From: Neofusicoccum parvum
Lineage: Eukaryota > Ascomycota > Dothideomycetes > Botryosphaeriales > Botryosphaeriaceae
DNA length: 64,000 bases
Direction: 5' to 3'
Assembly (NCBI GenBank): GCA_020912385.1
Contig: CP087206.1
Span: forward strand, 744,001 to 808,000
The position numbers were made by a program, and so were the translations under genes. Of the stretch, positions 1 through 13,041 are shown one piece after another. Each line of letters begins with the position of its first letter. Within the stretch, counting starts at the first letter, position 1. Under the pieces are notes generated by a model. That model saw only the letters and a program-made list of their open reading frames with translations. It searched no databases and was not told the DNA's origin.

Positions 1-2
1 TC

Positions 3-308
3 GAAAACGCCATGGAGGCCGAGCTCGGCCAGCTGGAGCGCGTGGACCGCCTGCTGCGCGAGGAGAACCCCAGCGCCGCGGCGTTCCGCGAGCTGCTGCG
101 GGAAGACGTCAAGGTCGGCAAGTCGCTGGACGTCGAGCCCAAGCCGAACTGGCGCGACATCGTCGTCCCGGAGAAGATCGAGAAGACCAGGGAAAAGGAC
201 GGGCTGGAGGCGGCGGCGGGCGCGCCTGGCAGCTTCGACGAAGCTGGCGATCCGGTGGTGGAACACCGTCCTGAGCATATGGATATCGGGGTTGCCGGTG
301 GCCCATGA
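3..308 (+). CDS. 3' end of an unidentified gene, cut by the window edge
   Basis: The frame is open from base 3, runs through an internal Met at 12 and stops with TGA at 306-308, so the start lies outside the window. The visible ~101 residues are hydrophilic and rich in Glu, Arg and Ala. They include a helical part (AELGQLERVDRLLREENP), a Pro-Trp segment (EPKPNWRDIVVPEKIEKTRE) and a Gly/Ala/Asp-rich tail. There is no membrane segment or motif I recognise. GC-rich codon use matches the conserved genes elsewhere in the window, and composition drops right after the stop, which supports a real coding end. I do not assign a function. Confidence 0.6.
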   Translation, partial: ENAMEAELGQLERVDRLLREENPSAAAFRELLREDVKVGKSLDVEPKPNWRDIVVPEKIEKTREKDGLEAAAGAPGSFDEAGDPVVEHRPEHMDIGVAGGP

Positions 309-3300
309 GAGAGGCTACTCGACGGGGCGAGTTCGAGGGCTGAGGATTGCAAACAAAAGGCGCTTTGTTCCGTGAGGGCATCATGCTGTGTGGAGGGATC
401 TGGGTATGTTTCTACTATTTACCATCATTCTTATCAGTCAAAGAGAGCAACTCCAATGGGAAGACCCAGGTCTTGGGTGGGTTACCGATTCATTTTTGTT
501 ACTTTATAGCGAAGGAATATCTAATGGCTGGCTGCCAAAAATGAGAGTCTTAAAGAGCGCGATGATCAAAACTGATACTCACTGGATCATCAGGAGAAAT
601 CACGAAGCCTTGCTAAATCATTCGCTGGAGTCTCCATTAGCTTGCTTTTCACGCTTGCCTCTCGCACCAACGTCAGGAATTGCTGTTTGTGTACCAACTG
701 GTTTATGCATGAATGATCGCCGCCAGAGCAATATGACTTGGCTCGTATGATCGAAGACATGCCTCTCCAACTTCCCGCTCCCGGTACGGCTCACACGAAA
801 GTCAAATAAGTTAGAGTCAGAATCGATAGTCTGCTGCATGTACTTAACTCACCTCACGAAGTGCCACCTGCAACGTACTAGTGCGCGGCCAACAACGTGC
901 TCCCTATAGCGCCCTTCCACCACCTGCTCCGGCAAACCACCTCTTAATGCAGCGTACGCGAAAGCCTGAAACTAGTGAGGGGGAAAGAAGGCCCAGTCCT
1001 CGATCCGCGGTGGTCCGACCCTCGATCAGCGCGGTTCGACCCAGTGTTTAAACTTTCGATGGAGCGGGTGCGCTGCGCCTTACAACGACCGTTTTATACC
1101 CGCCGCCACTGTTACGACGACCCGGACTATAGGCGTTGGTGTCTTCCAATAGAATCTCGCCTGCTGTATAACGCCGGTCCCTGAAATGGGGAGGCGGGGG
1201 GACGGATGGAGCACGACGCCCTTTCCGTGGCCCCCCGGCAAACCTTGTCTCTTCTTTGGCCCGAGAGGAGAGACGAAACGCAACACGCGCACGCTTGTGC
1301 GGTTCTGGGGGTCACGAAGGATGATCTCCTTGGTTATAGCAACGATTGCTAAGCGTTTCGAGACGGCCCCGTTATTATCGATATCACTGATTGTGATTCC
1401 GGATTGTCGGGAAGGGCAGGGCAGAGCGGGCACGCGGGGCCGGGGCAGGCAGGTTTAGGAGCTTTTTTGGAGATTGGCGAGTAAAGGACCCACTTGCTGA
1501 TACTCACTATACGAGAGAAGTGAGGCGTGCGTAGATCGTATTTTAATGGTATTGTGTAGTAGTAAAGCGCTTCTATAGGTCGGTTACGGTAGCGGCATCC
1601 GATAGTTTTCCCGATGGGGCGGCTCTTGGCTGACTACTGTTGTCTAGACTCAATTGTCTTAGCGCTGTGTTAGATGGACTTCGAAAGTTTAAAGTCGTAT
1701 ATAAGGCTGTTAGGTGTGCATAGTGGGTTCTTCTCTTTTGCCTAATTGTGATGTTGTCTGATGGTGCGGAGGTGATGTAGCTGTAAGGTTTTCGGGACTT
1801 GCCGGGTAAAGTATATACTGCACGAACGACCATCACTGCAACGCGGGGACATTTCTTGCCTTGAAGCACTTTGTGTAAGGCGATGACATGTGAAAGGAAA
1901 AGTTCGTGTAAGGCGGAGATTGTACGGAAATTATATGCACTTTACACGGTGTCGATGATGCAATCGCGCTTGTGGCTAGAAGGATACTATCCATAGGGCT
2001 TCAAGGATCGACCTTGCCAGGCACGAAGACTTTATTTCCACAACGCAGCCAAGAACGAAAGGTGGTTGCTTAAGCCGAGGAAGTTGGAAAACGACGGTCT
2101 TTCTGACTCACTGCTAGCGACCGACTGAATGAGCTTGCTTCCGTGGTGCGGAATTAACCAAAACTTTACGAAGACGTCCAAGCACCTTCTGATCACTAGG
2201 CGTAGTGGCCAAGGAATGTTGATAGTGAGTAATCTGAAACACCAGAGGAATGTTCTGGAAATCGGACTAAAAGGAGCTAATCTCTCCAAGTTCAACTGCA
2301 ACCGGGCGTTAAGCATAGTGCCCGTAGGAGAAGAGTAGTAGCCATCGTGAACGAAGCAGCCGTCTGGATAAGGTTCTCCGGGGAAGAGCGGGAGACGCGG
2401 AGATCTCCCAAACGCAGGATTAGTGTTCTCACTTAGTGGTTCGGCGTTGTGGCGCCACTTGAGATACAGTTCAGTCCGGTTTGCGAGCTTATCGTCAAGC
2501 TACCGAGTCCGGTAAATGAAACCTCGATCCCAATTCGGCAGCTGCTGCGGAATGCGTGAAAGCAAAGACCGCAGTCCTGACCGGCGTGCAGCTAAGGATC
2601 GCGTCGCTACGGAGGTGGTGAAGCAAGAAAGGATGGAGTGTATATTGAATCAATCAACCGGGCGTTTCGTCGACCTTCGCGGAATGCGGGTGGTTTCATT
2701 GGCCACTCAAGATAGCCATTCAGAGCAAAAGGAGGATGGAAAGTCAGCTGAGGTTTGCAACAGTTCGGACGTGCGAATGTAAATCTCTTTCATGCCCAGG
2801 CCGGCACGCATTGCGCCATCCAGGGACCTGCCATCCTGGCCGCGGGGCACGGAATTGCGTGTGGCGCATCTTTCTGGAAGAGGAGCGAGAAAAACTTGAA
2901 TCGGTGCGCGTCCGCAGATCGTCGTTGGTGTTGGAGACATGTCCGAGGCGAAGACGCTTACGCAACACGCAGAGACTGCCTCGGACGGCTGAGCCCTGCG
3001 CCCGTCGTGTTCCTGAATGAATCTCCGGTGTCACAACTCATGGATCTCGACGCTTTCTGGGTGTCTGAGCGCTCGATCATGTGCTCGGAAGACATTCCGG
3101 GGACGAGCGCGCTGGGCAACGCACCAGATGGGGCGATCCTGTGAGTGGGAGATGAAAGCTCGCCTATTGACGCCGTGTCGGCAAAAGGTACGATATGGTA
3201 TCTGCGCTCTGTCAGGGCCCAGCCCCAGAAGCTTGTTTGGGCGTGGCTCCGGCCTCGCTCGAAGTGCAGATTTGCTCGTCTGGACCCCGCGCTGGCGGTG

Positions 3301-4810
3301 CCGCCAGCCGTGCTGGTGTGGTGGAAGGCGGGCTTGCGGCCGTCGTAGCGCAGCTGGATCTGGCGTAGGCGGGCGCGGTGGAGGGGGAGATCGCAGTGCC
3401 GGGGGCATGACGAGAGAACAATTGGCACGCAGGCGAGCAGTGCACCCCTGACGCTGCGAGCTGTCTCCAGCGTGCAGATCGTCTACAGAGTCTTGACGAC
3501 GCGCAGCGGCAGGGTCGCTGGGTGGCGCGTCGTGAACGTTTCAGCAGCGATGATCGCTGAGGCGGCCGCTTCATTTCCAGAACGGGCAGCGAAGTCGACG
3601 GGGCGCGCAGCGACATGACTCTGGCGCGCGCGGCAGTGCCTGAATGGGACCCGGAGGTGACGATGGACGGGCGCGCATCGCCAGTCTTTGCCTCGCACGG
3701 CAGCGCGTTGCCGGACATTAAATGACGGCGCGCATCAAACGGGGCCGCCCAGCACTCACCTCGCGCGATGGCGATTTGGATGCGCGCGGAAACGGCGGAG
3801 CTTGGGCGCGTGGGCGGAGACGGAGAGAAGAGGCGCCTGGCGGCGGTGCGCGTGCCTGCCCAGGCGCGCATCCGCTGGCCTCCTGCATGGCTAGCGGCTG
3901 TTCCTGCTGCTCATGCGGGGGACGACGTGCTGTGCCGGCGCCGGCGCATGTCCAACGCTGGTGGAGGCCGTCGCAGCAGCACGCGGCAGATGCAGCGGCG
4001 CGGGCGCTCGCTCGGGGGCACTGGAGGTTCCTCGCAAGCGCGCGGTGGCTCTGGCGGCGGCGACGCAATCAGCCCACGCGCGAAAAGAAATTCAGCACGA
4101 CGGAGCATCCAACGTGGTCGGGAGGCGCTAGGATCGTAGCGGGAGCCCGCCCTCCGGGAAAGGGACCAAGTGCGAGAGCGCCTGTGCCACGGCCAGAGGA
4201 CCTGCGCCTGCGTGGGTGCTGGAGAGCGCGCTGCAGAAATTCTTCGTGCCAGACAAACACCGCCCGGTCTGCTGAAACCGCGAGCCTGAAGCAGCAGCGC
4301 CCCGCCCCCTGCAGCCCATCTCCCGCGCGCTCGCCAGAAGTCAGCAGCGCGCCGGCGGCGAGCGAGCGCCCGCCTGGTTCTCCTATCTTCCGGGCCTAAC
4401 GCCAACGGTCCCTGCCCTGTTGTTGCCCCCCTGAACGAGAGCCGACCCTTGGGCGCAACCCCAGGCACCAAATTCAAAAGCCCGCAGCCAGTCGCCGCCA
4501 GCGCACGCGGGACACGTCTGCGATAAACGACCGCGACAACACAAACACCAAACCTCATATACCCGAGTCCACGCTCTCGGCCCATGCTGGCTGCGCCCCA
4601 GACCACCGCTGCAGTCGCACAGATCGCGCATCTGCCGTGCCGCCGAACGTCTGCGCATGTTCGCCGCCAGTAGCACCGCCCTCGCCCTACGCTCCGGATC
4701 CTGATCCTGACCTTCGGCGCCTCGGCACGCCATTTTCCTGACAACTCCGTGTGCGCCCTGCCATCGCCCACACCGCACACCACCTCACCGCCGACGGCTC
4801 GACGGGGACG
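309..4810. other. Intergenic region upstream of the kinesin gene
   Basis: No gene is supported here. About 309-2750 is AT-leaning, with no codon-biased frame and no homologous motif in any frame. From about 2800 to 4800 it turns strongly GC- and CpG-rich, which produces long overlapping frames on both strands; these are Arg/Ala/Pro-rich in all frames and look like composition artefacts. The GC-rich half is probably the kinesin promoter and 5' leader. Confidence 0.5.
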
Positions 4811-7800
4811 ATGGAGATAACCTCTCCGCCCGGCTCGCCCGCCAGCGGCATTCAGCGCCCGATGAGCGCCATGATGCGCCCGCCCCGGTCGAGCAGTCGC
4901 ATGAGCATGAGCAGTCGCGCCGGCAACAGCAGGGCCTCGGACGAGGACAGCAAAACCGCCGTCAAAGTCGGTGCGTATCCTCTTCATTCCGCGCGTCAAT
5001 TCGCGTCTCCGCTAACTCGACGCGCCACGCAGCCATCCGCGTCCGCCCACCGCTGAAGCCCGGCGACCCGAATTTCGAACTCATCCCCCAAAGATTCCGC
5101 ACGAGCGCATGTCAAGTCAGCAGTGACACAACAATCGCCGTCGATGCTCATCAAGGGAAAAAGCTGTTTGTCTTCGACCGCGTCTTTGGGGAGGACGTAG
5201 ACCAGGAAGGCGTCTGGGAGTATTTGAGTGACAGCGTGAACTCGTTCGTGCAGGGATACAATGTCTCGATTTTGGCATATGGTCAGTCCGGTGCTGGAAA
5301 ATCTTACACAATGGGTACTTCCGGGCCGGCGCAACAGGCAGATCAAACTGCTATGGGTATGTTGGAATCCTGCCATTGTCTGGTGTGGTCTGCCACTGAC
5401 ACAGTCTCCAGGTGTTGTCCCTCGTGCAGCTAGGCTGCTGTTCGAGGTTTTGACAGGCAACGCAACTCCATCAGTAGCCGGCGGCTCCGGGCTCCGTGCA
5501 CCTACGCGATACTCCACCATTGGTCTCCCGGCAGCGGCATCAAAATCTGCGGATAAGAATTGGCAATTGAAGGCCTCATACGTCGAAATCTACAACGAAC
5601 AGCTTCGCGATCTTCTTGTCCCCGCCGATGTACCCCAGCACGAAAGGGCTCAGGTCACGATTCGAGAGGATCCTAAGGGCAGAATACTCCTCACCGGCCT
5701 CCAACAAATGAATATCAATTCCATTGACGACCTCCTCCATGCCCTCAACTTCGGTTCATCCATTCGTCAGACAGACTCTACCGCCATCAACTCCCAATCG
5801 TCCCGTTCTCACGCCGTTTTCAGCTTGAATCTTGTGCAGAAGAAGAGCAAGTCTGCCACTGGGCAAACGTCGGTGCAGGACAAGCGGAGATCAATGCCGC
5901 TTGAAGCTATGTCTGGTGGGGATAGCTGGGTGACCGTGGACAGCAAGCTGCACTTCGTCGATCTTGCAGGTAGTGAACGGCTGAAGAACACCGGTGCTCA
6001 GGGTGAGAGAGCAAGGGAGGGTATCTCTATCAACGCTGGTCTCGCGAGTTTAGGAAAGGTCATCTCGCAGCTCTCGCAACGATCAGGATCGCACGTCTCG
6101 TACAGAGACTCGAAACTCACCCGCCTGCTGCAAGATTCCCTCGGCGGCAATGCCATTACGTACATGGTCGCCTGTGTTAACCCGGCCGAATTCCACCTGA
6201 GCGAGACCCTCAACACCGTTCAGTACGCCCAGCGTGCTCGGGCTATCCAGAGTAAGCCGCAAATCCAGCAGAGCGCTGAAGAGGGCGACAAACAGGCCAT
6301 CATTGAGCGGTTGCGCGCCGAGGTTTCCTTCCTTCGTGACCAAATAAGATTGTCCGAACGCACTGGCCGCAAGAACAACGCGCCGCAGGAAAGAGCAGAG
6401 CGGTCCGCCGAGCGTGAAATGGAACTTCAGAACCAGCTCCTCGATTTGCAAGAAAACTACAACGCTTTGAGCCAGCGTCACGCCAATTTCATTTCTGAGT
6501 TCACCAAGGCTCGTGACGCCGACGCTTCTGACACCGCTGGTCTTACCGATGCTCTTGGCGACACTGCCATGGAGAGACTCCAGCGTTCGAATTCGTTTGC
6601 CGAGGCTGTTCAACAGGTAGTGATGGAGTATGAGAAGACAATTCAGAGTCTCGAGGCCTCCCTATCGACTACACGATCCTCCCTTTCGACCAGCGAGAGC
6701 AGCCTCATGGAAAGGGAGACGAAGATTGCCTATATGGAGAGTCTCAATCAACAGCTGCAGACACGCATCCAGAAATACGCGGATCGTGAGGCGAGCAACG
6801 AGAGCTACCTTAAGGACCTGGAATCCAAGGTCGACGGGATCACCTCGGGCGAGGAGAAGCAGACGGCGATCATCGGAGACCTGCGAAAAGAGCTCAACAG
6901 AGCCCGCGAGAACGAAACCAACTGCGAGGAGTACATTTCGACTCTGGAAGAGCGTCTCGCCGAAGCCGAGCAAGATCACGAGTTGATGCAAAGAGAAATC
7001 GAGCGTCTGGAGCACGTCATCGAGCGCCAGCGTAGCATTGGCAAGCTTGACAACTTGCTGTATGAACTCGACAATATCAACAAAGAGAGCAAGCCTGCCG
7101 GCCAGGGCCTGACTAATGGCCACTCGAGAAAGCCCAGCGACGTTGAGGAAGATGAGGCCGAGGATGATGAGGTGGAACGCTCTGGTAGCCCTTCGGCCGA
7201 GCCCTCCGGCGCACAAACCCCTGACAAGATCAAGGAGACAGCCGTCGAGGTTCCGCCCACCACGGACGAAGCGCCTCAGAGCCCTGAGCAATCCAAGTTT
7301 ATCAACGATAAGCTTGACACTGTTACCCAGGAACTTTTTGACCTCCGTATGGAGCATGAGACGACTGTGCACGACTTTGACGATCTTCAAAGAAAATACC
7401 AGGTGGCTTTGAACACCTTGGCCGAGCTTCAGGAGGCTGTTGATGAGGCTCGGGCCAACAAGCGTTCTTCTATTTCTTCTGCTGGACCAGATTCTTTTTT
7501 AGCGCACGCGGGGGTGAACGGGATCAACGAGATCAAAGAGGATGGACAACCTTCATCCTCGCGTACCTTATCATCGGAATTGTCCTTGCTTGGGGAACCC
7601 TCAAATCCGAGGGACTCCTACATTACATCGGCAACCTCTGATGCTGAGACCGCTCTTAAGGGTTCGGAGGCTGAGGCTGCCGAAGATGACAGCGTTGTAC
7701 CGCACGACGACGCTCTAGCCCAGGAGATGGAGAAGCTCAAGAAGTTGCATGCAGAGAAGGAGGAGAACATGGCTGAGCTGGCGCAACGCTATGCTCAACT

Positions 7801-10147
7801 GGAGAAGGACCACCAAGAGACTCTGAAGTATGTCGACGATTTGAAGGTTGACATGCAGAGGGCCGTCCAGCTTGCTCGTCCCGATTCACCAACCGCTCAC
7901 GTCATCCGCCGCAAATCCAGCCAAAACATCGTCGCAGTGGATCGCGCCAACCGCTCATTTGCCACTCTGCGTAACATTGCTCTGGATCACCTGGAGGACG
8001 AGCCGGAAACCATCCAAATCTTTGAGACGAACCTGAACACCATCATGACGGATCTTCACACCGCCAAGGAGCGCGTCGTTGCGCTTGAAGCCGACATGGC
8101 CCAGGTTCGCAAGGAGATGGAAGGTAAAATGACGATTATCTCGGGTCTTACCAGAGAACGTTCCAGTTTGAAGTCGTCTCCCCTCGACATATCCGTGGTT
8201 GCGCAGATGCGTGAACAGCTCTTGGAGTCTGAGGCTCAAGTCAAACACATGCAGGAGTCTCACGCTGCTCGCGAGGACGAGCTCCTGGAGCAGATTGAAA
8301 GCCTTAGAACCGCTCTAGGTGCTCCACGTTCTCCTTCCATCAGGATCAGCAACTCTGGAGACACCCAGGAGCCCAGCTCCGAGATGCCTGGCGGATTCGC
8401 TGAAACTCCTGCCCCTGGCACATCTAGGGAGTTGGGCGACGACCTTGCACAAGACGATGCAACTCAACAGCAGATTGCTGTTCTGCAGCGGGAGGTTGTC
8501 CAGTGGCAAACCAAATACGACTCTACGATCACTTCGATGCGAGCTTCCGAGACCGAGTTGCAGTCTACCATCAAGGAACTCGAAGCTGCACTGCGCATCG
8601 CAGAGGAGCGTGTTGGACATTCCGACGCTGCTGCTGCGGATGTGGAGGCGCTAAAGAGGGAGATTGACGACCACAAGGCTGCAGCTGCCGCCAGTGCATC
8701 CAGACTAGCAGAACTCGAGGAGTCGCATGCCAAGATCCTCCGCCAAGTTGACGAGGAGACCGGCGACAGGGACCTTACGGTGAAGGAATTGAACGCCCAC
8801 CGTGGCTTGGTCGCAAACTTGGAGAGACAGCTCGAGGAACACAAGGCTGCTGTGGCGCTCCACCAACAAGGCTTGGACACGCTCCGCGAGTCTCATGCTC
8901 AGGAGATGGACGAGGCAAATAGCCGCCTCGAGGCACAACTGGCTGAGCACCAGCAAGCTGCAGCCGCACTTCAAGAACAGCTGTCGAAGATTGAAATCGA
9001 ACACAGGGCTGAGCTGGAGAGGTCTCACCAGGACATGGTCACTCTTGTGCAAGGCATCTCCGCGGCTCTCAACGAGGAGACGGATGCCACAAAGGTTCAA
9101 GGTCACATCGAGGCGCTCGTTCAAGAACGCAAAGACTTGCTTGAGAAGCACGAGTCGGCCACCGCTGAGCTTGCCACTGCCAGGGATGAACTTGAAAAGG
9201 CTAGAGCTCATGCCACTGATCTGGAGAACAAGGTTGGCCAGCTGAAGTTGATCAACGAGGAGACGCTGAAGGAACTCGAGAAAATCAGCGACAAGGAGAG
9301 GAAGAGCTCTCGTCTTGTGGAGGAGCTGGAGGACCAGCTCAACTCGAACTACGATCAGCACCAGGCAGCCAACAACAGGCTATCTGCTCTCCAGACGGAA
9401 CGTCAATCTCAACTCGAGGAGGCCTTTGCCGCCAAGATTGATATGGAGAAGGAGCTGGAGGATTCCAAGAAAAAGGTCGCCGATCTTGAGGTAAGTTTCA
9501 CCCGTGTCTTAAAATCGAAGAGGTTCCTTGGTACTAACAGTGACGTGCAGGCTCAGCTCGGCGGTGCCAAGAGAATTTCCAACCGCGAGTCCCTTGATCC
9601 CAATTCGGCTCTCCAACGCTCCGACTCTAAAGATTCCGCCAACCTGCGGAAGTCTGCTTCGCACACCAGCCTTCCCTCTCCGCCTCCTGCAATCCCCTTG
9701 CCCCCTCTCCCTGGTTCACCGCCACCGACCGGCACCCCTGGTCCCATTCCTTCGTCGCCGCCTGCGTCACGGCACCAGAGCAAGGACATTGCTCAGGCGC
9801 AGCTCGTTGAAGACCAGGAAGCGCGTATCCGGACCATCGAGAAACACCTCTTTGCCGAGAAGCAACTTACCGCTACTCTCGAGGAGGCTCTGACCGACCT
9901 GGAGGCTTCCAGCACCAAGGTCAAAAACGAGATGGACACGTGGAAGAAGAAGTGCGCGGGTCTCGAGGAAGAGCTCAACGTCATGAAGCAGGAGCAGAGC
10001 AAGAACCGTTACTCGCTCCAGGCTGTCGAGGAAGAGCGCAACGCGCGCATGAGGGTCGAGGCCGAACGTGCCCACCTTGAGGCACGTATGGCAGCGTTGA
10101 ACCAGGCCAACAAAAAGAAGAAGAAGAGCGCGCTCAACTGCTTCTAA
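4811..10147 (+). CDS. Kinesin-like motor protein, kinesin-4 (KIF4/KIF21)-like
   Basis: Model: exons 4811-4970, 5033-5356, 5412-9490, 9551-10147, giving 1719 aa. The N-terminal motor has the P-loop GQSGAGKS (residues 137-144), switch I NSQSSRSH (about 288) and switch II DLAGSE (about 344) followed by RLKNTGAQGERAREG, a stretch I associate with kinesin-4 motors. The motor ends near residue 440 at YAQRARAIQSKP. About 1200 residues of predicted coiled coil follow, interrupted by Ser/acidic linkers, then a Pro-rich segment (about 1575-1600), more coiled coil and a terminal Lys run ending Asn-Cys-Phe. I chose ATG 4811 because A is at -3 and no in-frame ATG lies upstream. The P-loop exon needs both 5' introns removed to join the motor in frame. 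Expected role: plus-end-directed microtubule motor in spindle or transport work. The subfamily is inferred from motifs and is less certain than 'kinesin'. Confidence 0.93.
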
Positions 10148-12533
10148 GCGCGCAAAGCTTTCTCGCTCACGACCCGGCGTTACGATTTCCTCTCGCGCTT
10201 TGCCACATTCTCGATGGCGTTTGGTCCTTTCTCACCTTACGACTAGTCGCGTCCTTCTCCTAACGCTCACACCACCTCCCCTGCCCCTATTTTCCCTTTC
10301 TTGCACATGTCTTTCTACGTAAATGACTTTTGTTGACGTGCGTCGATACTATTCACGCTGAGGACACGGTCGCGATTTGACAAATTGACACCCTGCCGAG
10401 AGTTCTCCTTTTCAATCTGCTTTTGCCTTCACGAATTTCTTCTTCTCCTGCTCTATTTCCAGTACCCCCCTCTACTCTACTCTACTGGAACCCGTGGCCC
10501 GGGTTCTGCGGTGGACGAGATGGCTTTTTGTTTTGGATTAGTTTGAATCGGCGACCTGGATGAGAGCCCTGCCCTTCGTGGAACATTTCATTTGTACCTT
10601 GTCACTCCTTTTCAGAAGAGAAAATACCCCGCCAAACCCCTCACTGAAATGGCAGACGCACAGGTCGAGAAGTGGGAAAAGGGAAGATAGGTCTTTTTTG
10701 CTTAGGAGGCTTTGATGCTCTTTGCTGTTGGATTTCTCTGCTTGCTTAATTGCTCTGTTCTCCCGCTCACACGATCGATCCCGGGGCGTGTATACACCTT
10801 AGTTCCGCTGAGTTTTGCTCTCTGCCTGCTTGCTCTTGCGTTGTCTTGCTGACTGCTTTTTTCCTTTTCTTTTGCTGTGTCTGCTACATACCCCTCAAGC
10901 ACCTAGATAGTGATAGTTTCTTATTTTTTCTAACGAAGCTATTGCAAGCGTCCTTGCTTTGTTGAGACTCTCCCATCCACCGCTATCTTGCTGCCTGTGT
11001 GCATTATCAACGCGTGCTTGCACGTGCGTTGGCCTCATCCGGCCATCCAGGCCGCCGGTCTATCTCGTCACCAATTTCACACACGATGTATAGCGACAAC
11101 TTGCTATAGCTACAAGACGATCGGCGTTTCTCGTCCCTTGCATATTTCTCCACCCCACCACCCCACCGTCCCGACGATTCCGATCATCAAGTATTGCTTG
11201 TGCCTGACTAGCTATCTGCGCACCTGACCCCTCACCAAGGTCCATCACCACAGTCGCTATTGCATGCCGCCTGCATATCAGAATCCTTTCATCACGCATC
11301 CAGGGACCGACGCCACCCCAGGCACGAGTCGTCCGTTGCTGCCACGCGCCGTCTCACCCGCCAAGCAGACGCAAACAGCCGCCACCGACGGTCGGAAGCG
11401 AGGAGGGGGGGCGGGCGTACGTGAAGCTAAACCCAACCTCCCCGTACCAACGAGCAAGATCTACCACCCTACTTACCGCTCGCTCCATTCGCCAATTCCC
11501 TTGACCCCTCCTCCCCCCAAACTCCTTTCAGACGCCCTCGGCACGTACCGGCCGCTGCGATCGGCTACCTCTCCAACGGCCCCCCGGAGAGGGTCGGTGA
11601 TGGTCACTTTTCGAGCCCATGCGCGCCGGCGCAACGCGCAACGCTCCCCCAGCGTCTAGCGTCTGTGGCGTTTTCGGATGGGGTGTGTGGGTGGGTGATG
11701 GGCGGGGGGAGAGCGCGCGCGGCATCCCTGCTGCTATATCGGCCCCGCTATCCACACTCTGCACCGGTGGTACCGCAACTTTGAGTCCCGCGGCCGTTGT
11801 TGTGCCGCCACAGCCGTTTCTGTGGCTCACCGCGGGTTGGTTCGGCGTGACGGATTTTGTGGACGCAGGTGCAGATAAGGTGCCGTGTTTCTGCGCTTTT
11901 TTGCGTCAGCGTGCCTTTTTATTTTTTTTTCCCCCCGCGATGCGTGGGGCTTTCGGTGGTTGGTTGGGGACGTCCGAGGCTGACGGCCCTCCGGACGGAA
12001 GCGAGTGCGGCATCCGATGACATGACGTTGTTTATTTTGGTGTTTAGGTGTGCATCTTGGAGTAATTGGCCGAAGCGGAGTAGGGCCGAGATAAAGAGGG
12101 AATGGAATGTATGAGGGAAAGCTGCGTGGATTCTGGCGGTTAGCGTCCAACAGCCGCGCTCCTTACACTCGGCGCCTGCCATAAGAAGATACAGACAGGG
12201 GGCCTTGGGTGGTTACTGCTTGGAGAGAAGGGGGGGCAACGTCGGCGGTAGCAATTGTTAACCAAGGATTCGTGGTCTTGTACACGTAAGTCAGTTATGC
12301 ATGAAGACTGCGGCTGGTTTGTTCGCAACCAGTCGGTGCTTTGATGCAAGGACGACCGACAGGCGCGTCGGCGTCAGCGTCCGTTAGGCAGCCCGTGTGG
12401 GCTAGCTGCGCACGTAGTAAGTGGTCTGGCTGCTGCTGCTCTCCACAAAATAGATGGAGGGAAGACTGGTTCGGACTGCTTTGCGCGCATATTTTCGGTG
12501 GCGTCTTGACCGCAGCTCTTGGGCTGCTGCTGC

Positions 12534-12547
12534 TTTTTTTTTTTTTT
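12534..12547. repeat. Poly(T) tract, 14 bases
   Basis: An uninterrupted run of 14 T follows a (CTG)n-like stretch at 12523-12533. It may be a length-variable mononucleotide microsatellite or a nucleosome-excluding tract. No gene context is visible. Confidence 0.8.
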
Positions 12548-13002
12548 GGTCATCATGCGCAACGGGGGTTGGACGGCTGGGATGGTGATGACAGAATGGC
12601 GAGGCGTGTCAGACGAGACCAGACGGCTGCTCTTTCAGACAACGGCGTGCGGGCGTTGCGGGAGCGGATGAGCGGGTGAGCCGTCGTCGCGGCTTTAGGG
12701 GGCGCTAGTCGGAGTTGGCAGGAAGGAAGAGGAGTTTGATTGGGCGAGGTTGGGAATACGGGCGGGACAGATAGCCCGTAGATACGGGAGAGAGAGAATA
12801 GCTGTGGTCGGAGGTGCATGTAGCATGTAGTGGCCGCAGTAGAGGCGCAGCACGATGACGCGAACGATATTGCGCACGAGCGGTTGGAGCACAGAGCAGC
12901 GGGATTACGAGTACGGGTAGGCCGCTCTTGCGTAGGCTCTCTGGGTGCAGAGCGGGATAGTCGACGCGAGAGCACGTGCGCAGGATGGTGCAGGAGGAGA
13001 CG

Positions 13003-13041
13003 GGAGGCAGGAGCAGGAGGCAGGAGGCAGGAGGCAGGGGG
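13003..13041. repeat. Short G-rich tandem repeat, unit about 7 bp
   Basis: Consecutive imperfect copies of GGAGGCA / GGAGCA lie in a G-rich, purine-rich strand. Closely spaced GG pairs could allow a G-quadruplex on the plus strand. It lies outside any called gene. Confidence 0.75.

Noticed and set aside
1015..1040. GGTTCGACCC resembling a tRNA B-box
   Set aside because: I could not find a matching A-box at the right distance or fold acceptor, D and anticodon arms around it.
3212..4999. Long minus-strand frames upstream of the kinesin gene
   Set aside because: They overlap each other and kinesin exon 1, are Arg/Ala-rich and carry no motif; CpG-rich composition explains the lack of stops.
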